Below, piece after piece: positions 63,696-64,000 of a DNA stretch of 64,000 bases; position 1 is the first letter of the stretch, and each line of letters opens with the position of its first letter. The notes under the pieces were generated by a model, which did no database searches, was not told where the DNA came from, and saw only the letters and a list, made by a program, of their open reading frames with translations. The stretch lies in assembly GCF_902459565.1 (NCBI RefSeq), contig NZ_CABPSN010000001.1, forward strand, positions 682,001 to 746,000. The letters run 5' to 3'. The translations under genes and the position numbers were made by a program. The DNA comes from Pandoraea aquatica. Lineage in GTDB: Bacteria > Pseudomonadota > Gammaproteobacteria > Burkholderiales > Burkholderiaceae.

Positions 63696-64000
63696 TCAAA
63701 CAACCACTTCCTGCGGTGCCATTTCCGTGCCGTATGCTGCCCAGCGATTGTCGCCGTCGTCGGCGGCGGCCACGGTCGGTTTGCACTGACCGGCCGTTTC
63801 GTCGAGCCCTTGAAGCAACGGACAGCGCTCGAAGATTTCAGCGATGAAGTCGACAAATACGCGTACTTTTGGCGACAGATGACGGTTATGCGGGTACACC
63901 GCCGAAATCGGCATGGGCGGCGGTTTCCATTGATGCAGGATCTCGACCAACTGCCCGGATTGCAGATACGGCAACGCCATGAAGCGCGCCAGTTGCACGG
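63696..64000 (-). CDS. LysR-type regulator, C-terminal part (partial)
   Basis: The frame is open to the right edge of the window, so only about the last 101 residues are visible. VQLARFMALPYLQSGQLVEI, then PISAVYPHNRHLSPKVRVFV and DFIAEIF, match the end of the effector-binding domain of LysR regulators (the HRHLSPKVRxFxDF block). A tail of about 40 residues after it (CPLLQGLDETAGQCKP and onward) is longer than usual. The DNA-binding domain lies outside the window. The target is unknown. Confidence 0.8.
   Translation of the reverse strand, partial: VQLARFMALPYLQSGQLVEILHQWKPPPMPISAVYPHNRHLSPKVRVFVDFIAEIFERCPLLQGLDETAGQCKPTVAAADDGDNRWAAYGTEMAPQEVVV

Overview
The window is GC-rich, densely coded chromosomal DNA from a beta-proteobacterium. 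I infer order Burkholderiales, family Burkholderiaceae, probably near Pandoraea or Burkholderia. The reasons are the tig-clpP-clpX-lon-hupB-tRNA-ppiD block, the minCDE operon, the paired cyanophycin synthetases with their dedicated ABC transporter, and the long two-domain FabG next to fadE. I see no rRNA, CRISPR array, prophage, transposase or insertion sequence.

Layout. Positions 1-2171: two permeases of a branched-chain amino-acid-type ABC importer, the first cut by the window edge. 2332-3960: an acyl-CoA ligase. 4234-8719: a plus-strand run of selO, msrB, an OB-fold periplasmic protein, yciB, bolA and a parvulin-type isomerase. 8774-15440: four minus-strand genes for secreted cysteine-rich proteins of one unnamed family, with seven copies of a roughly 250-residue repeat. 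15647-19678: purL. 19944-26317: dadA, nnr, pgi, an ABC ATPase and tesA. 26397-35445: the protein quality-control block (ppiD, tRNA-Asp, tRNA-Val, hupB, lon, clpX, clpP, tig), all on the minus strand. 35890-46340: a TetR regulator, then fatty-acid degradation genes (fadE, long FabG, MaoC hydratase, thiolase, fadD) and a DUF1571 protein. 46456-48379: minCDE. 48702-52738: small hypotheticals, two SDR enzymes, a LysR and a TetR regulator. 52887-62477: rdgC, then the cyanophycin locus (DUF1854 protein, ABC exporter-type protein, two cyanophycin synthetases). 62534-64000: an unrecognised protein and a truncated LysR regulator.

How the genes work together. The fadE to fadD run gives activation, dehydrogenation, hydration, oxidation or reduction and thiolysis of acyl chains in one cluster, with a TetR repressor at its head. 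The cyanophycin genes diverge from a shared promoter region that holds a 38-bp inverted repeat. They provide polymer synthesis, but no cyanophycinase lies in the window. The quality-control block couples ribosome-associated folding (trigger factor) to ClpXP and Lon proteolysis and to envelope folding (PpiD), and lon has a heat-shock-like promoter.

The least explained region is 8774-15440. All four proteins carry export signals. Each repeat has a regular pattern of about six cysteines and a C-S-G motif. Two of the genes are a recent tandem duplication in which the first repeat is nearly unchanged and the second has diverged. This is the best candidate for an undescribed system here.
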